Shown here in pieces: positions 62,151 to 64,000 of a DNA stretch of 64,000 nt (positions are counted from its first letter, which is position 1; every line of letters starts with the position of its first letter). The position numbers were made by a program, and so were the translations under genes. The stretch is from assembly GCA_035533475.1 (NCBI GenBank), contig DATLTS010000031.1, positions 1-64,000 on the forward strand. The letters run 5' to 3'. The notes under the pieces were generated by a model that saw nothing but the letters and a program-made list of their open reading frames with translations, ran no database searches and was not told the DNA's origin. The stretch comes from Mycobacteriales bacterium. Its GTDB lineage: Bacteria > Actinomycetota > Actinomycetes > DATLTS01.

Positions 62151-62372
62151 TCACCCTGGCTGCGCCGCGTCCCGGATCCGGTGGCGGGTTTCCTGGAGCG
62201 CGCCGAGCAGCGTCCGGGCGTCCGACTTGGGGGCGCCGACCTGCTCCTCGAACGCCTCGTCGGCCAGGGCTTCCAGCGCCTCGACGACGCACTGGGCGAG
62301 GAGTAGCAGCTCGGGCTCGCTGAACTGGATGGTCGCCGAGTCGGCGGACACACTCTGCGGTTGCATGGGCAC
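62151..62372 (-). CDS. Small alpha-helical protein, unknown function
   Basis: A 73-residue protein (GTG 62372; ATG at 62366 also possible) with a hydrophobic-acidic helical core: SEPELLLLAQCVVEALEAL, then DEAFEEQVGAPKSDARTLL. No clear ribosome-binding site. It lies 20 bp upstream of the PAP2 gene on the same strand and 20 bp downstream of the ATP-grasp gene, so these could form one transcript. Coding-like codon use. Function unknown. Confidence 0.6.
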   Translation of the reverse strand: MPMQPQSVSADSATIQFSEPELLLLAQCVVEALEALADEAFEEQVGAPKSDARTLLGALQETRHRIRDAAQPG

Positions 62373-62392
62373 ATGATGCCCAACGCCGGCGG

Positions 62393-63283
62393 CTATCCCA
62401 CCCCCACCCGGGCGCTGATCGCGGCGGCGAACCCGGTCGGCCCGTCGGGGGCATGGTCGAGAAAGAGCGCGGGTTCGGTGATCTCCAGCTCGAGGAGCAC
62501 CGGTGCGCCGTCCTTGCCCGGGATCAGATCCACCCGGGCGTAGAGCAGCCGGTGGCCACCGCCCGGAACGGCATCGAGCACGCGACGAGCCACCTCCAGC
62601 TCGGTACCGGAGACGTCCCGGGGGGTGATCCGCGGTGCCGGTCGGCGGTCCGGGTCCGCAGCCCGGGCGGGCTCGAGCAGTGCCGCCTTGGTGACCGCAT
62701 GGCTGAATCGACCGCCGAGGAACACCAGGGCGGCCTCGCCGAGCTCGTCGACCCCGCCCAGATACGGCTGAAGCATGGCCGGGCGGCCGGCCGCCAGCAG
62801 GGCCTCGACGTGCCGCCGCGCGGCCTTCGCCTGGGCCGGTTCCGCGAGGTCGTACCGGGCGGTGTCCCGAGCGCCGGCGCTCACCACTGGCTTCACCACG
62901 CACTCACCATGGCGGGGCAGCTGCCGGGCCGGCCCGCCCGGTTCGAACCAGGTCGTCACGGGCACCGGGACGCCGGCCGAGCCGAGATCGCGCAGGTAGT
63001 GCTTGTCGGTGTTCCAGCGGAGCAGGTCGGCGGGGTTGGCCAGCCGGGGCACGGACTCGGCCCAGGCGACGAACTCCGCGCGCCGGCTCGGGTAGTCCCA
63101 CGGGGTGCGCACGACGACCAGGTCGTAACCCGCCCAGTCCACGCCCGGGTCGTCCCAGACCGCCGGCCGGGCCTCGATGCCGAGCTCGCGCAACGAGGCC
63201 AGCAGCGACCGGTCGTCCGGCTCGAGGTCGGCAAGCTCCGCCGAGGTGACCAGCGCGACCGTTCGGGTGCGCGCGATCGTCAC
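62393..63283 (-). CDS. ATP-grasp domain protein (RimK/glutathione-synthetase-like)
   Basis: A 296-residue ATP-grasp ligase. N-terminal Rossmann part (VALVTSAELADLEPDD, YDLVVVRTPWDYPSRR), then CVVKPVVSAGARDTARY and a C-terminal ATP-binding part with LLYARVDLIPGKDGAPVLLELEITEP, whose Asp and Glu residues are the usual Mg-ATP ligands. It would join a carboxylate to an amine or thiol; substrate unknown. GTG at 63283. It lies 56 bp divergent from the SDR gene. Confidence 0.9.
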   Translation of the reverse strand: MTIARTRTVALVTSAELADLEPDDRSLLASLRELGIEARPAVWDDPGVDWAGYDLVVVRTPWDYPSRRAEFVAWAESVPRLANPADLLRWNTDKHYLRDLGSAGVPVPVTTWFEPGGPARQLPRHGECVVKPVVSAGARDTARYDLAEPAQAKAARRHVEALLAAGRPAMLQPYLGGVDELGEAALVFLGGRFSHAVTKAALLEPARAADPDRRPAPRITPRDVSGTELEVARRVLDAVPGGGHRLLYARVDLIPGKDGAPVLLELEITEPALFLDHAPDGPTGFAAAISARVGVG

Positions 63284-63339
63284 CGGCGCAGGGTAAGGGT
63301 CGCGTCGGGCCGGCGGAGCGGCCGGGAGAGGATGTCCCC

Positions 63340-64000
63340 ATGACGCGACATCTGGACGGCACGGTGGCCCTGGTGACCGGGGCCAGCTCGGGAATCGGCG
63401 AGGCGACCGCCCTCGCCCTGGCCGAGCAGGGCGCCGCGGTGGCCCTGGTGGCCCGGCGCAAGGACCGGCTCGACGCGCTCGCCGAGCGGGTGCGCGCGGC
63501 CGGGGGAGTGGCCGAGGTGCTCGAGGCCGACGTCGTCGAACCGGCGCAGGCCCAGCACGCCGTCGAGCGCACCGTCGCCCAACTCGGCCGGCTCGACATC
63601 CTGATCAACAACGCCGGCGTGATGCTGCTCGGGCCGGCGGTCGGCGCACCGCTCGAGGAGTGGGAGCGGATGATCTCGCTCAACCTGCTCGGGCTGCTGT
63701 ACTGCTCGCACGCCGCCGTGCCGCATCTCATCGAGGCCGCCGAGACCAGCGACCGGCGGGTCGCCGATCTCGTCAACGTCAGCTCGGTCGCCGGCCGGGT
63801 CGCCCGCAGCGGGTCCGGGGTATACAACGCCACCAAGTTCGGGGTCGGGGCGTTCAGCGAGTCGCTGCGCCAGGAGGTGACCGGGCGTCACGTCCGGGTG
63901 TCGCTCGTGGAGCCGGGTGCGGTCGAGACGGAGCTGGCCGGGCACAACCGGCCGGAGGTTCTCCAAACGCTGGCCGCCCGGTTCTCCGGAATCGAGCGGA
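63340..64000 (+). CDS. Short-chain dehydrogenase/reductase (3' end beyond window)
   Basis: The first 220 codons of an SDR enzyme. Cofactor motif TGASSGIG, NNAG in ILINNAGVMLLGP, and catalytic Ser-Tyr-Lys in VNVSSVAGRV/GVYNATKFGV. ATG at 63340 with GGGAGAGGA upstream. Members of this group are NADP-dependent oxidoreductases of unknown physiological substrate; C-terminal residues are missing because the window ends, and the reading frame is open at 64000. Confidence 0.92.
   Translation, partial: MTRHLDGTVALVTGASSGIGEATALALAEQGAAVALVARRKDRLDALAERVRAAGGVAEVLEADVVEPAQAQHAVERTVAQLGRLDILINNAGVMLLGPAVGAPLEEWERMISLNLLGLLYCSHAAVPHLIEAAETSDRRVADLVNVSSVAGRVARSGSGVYNATKFGVGAFSESLRQEVTGRHVRVSLVEPGAVETELAGHNRPEVLQTLAARFSGIER

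Overview
This window is high-GC actinobacterial chromosome. GTG starts, four-base ATGA/GTGA stop-start overlaps and strong G/C bias at third codon positions are seen throughout. Several blocks have the gene content and order I know from Streptomyces and Mycobacterium: fasR-fabD-fabH-acpP-fabF-accD-DUF3145; aceE / DUF3052 / AhpE-type peroxiredoxin / zinc-ribbon / tRNA-Val / Nif3-like / coiled-coil zinc-ribbon / RNase H-phosphatase / rnpB; and panB / nadE / glnA2 / glnE. The individual blocks match those genera, but lineage-specific inserts sit between them, so I would place it only as a non-Streptomyces actinomycete (Frankiales/Sporichthyales-like is a guess).

Layout. 0.1-7 kb is a minus-strand signalling block: two GAF-ANTAR proteins, a membrane protein, a membrane GGDEF-EAL protein and a GAF-GGDEF-EAL protein. 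7-16.1 kb holds a MacB-type ABC exporter pair, a lysozyme-like protein, an orphan pseudopilin, an MFS exporter, peptidase E, Ohr and a PlsC-type acyltransferase, ending in a gene-poor stretch with a 17-bp perfect inverted repeat and a probable frameshifted minus-strand gene. 16.4-23.3 kb is the type II fatty-acid synthesis operon with its regulator. Its FabD carries an unexpected C-terminal biotinyl/lipoyl-like domain that lacks the acceptor lysine. 23.3-34.7 kb is mostly housekeeping (PHP protein, aceE, peroxiredoxin, tRNA-Val, Nif3, RNase H fusion, ion transporter, RNase P RNA).

34.8-38.3 kb is a compact reactive-sulfur cluster: a divergent CsoR/CstR-type repressor, three rhodanese-bearing genes (one fused to a metallo-beta-lactamase domain) and a TauE/SafE exporter, with two similar 16-bp candidate operators between the divergent genes. 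38.3-51 kb is accessory: an AhpD-like protein, a decayed methyltransferase, two coupled small Cys-rich proteins, an orphan cytochrome b with a large extracytoplasmic tail, MscL, two DUF11 surface proteins, an ECF sigma factor with a coupled membrane partner, and a protein made only of a histone-H1-like Lys/Ala tail. 51-64 kb returns to core metabolism (F420:NADPH reductase, PanB, NadE, GlnA2, a glutamine amidotransferase-like protein, GlnE) and ends in an SDR gene cut by the window edge.

The points most worth follow-up are the FabD fusion, the sulfur cluster with its candidate operators and metal-site-altered MBL enzyme, the orphan cytochrome b with a start-stop-coupled upstream small gene, and the clear frameshifts near 16.26 and 39.34 kb.
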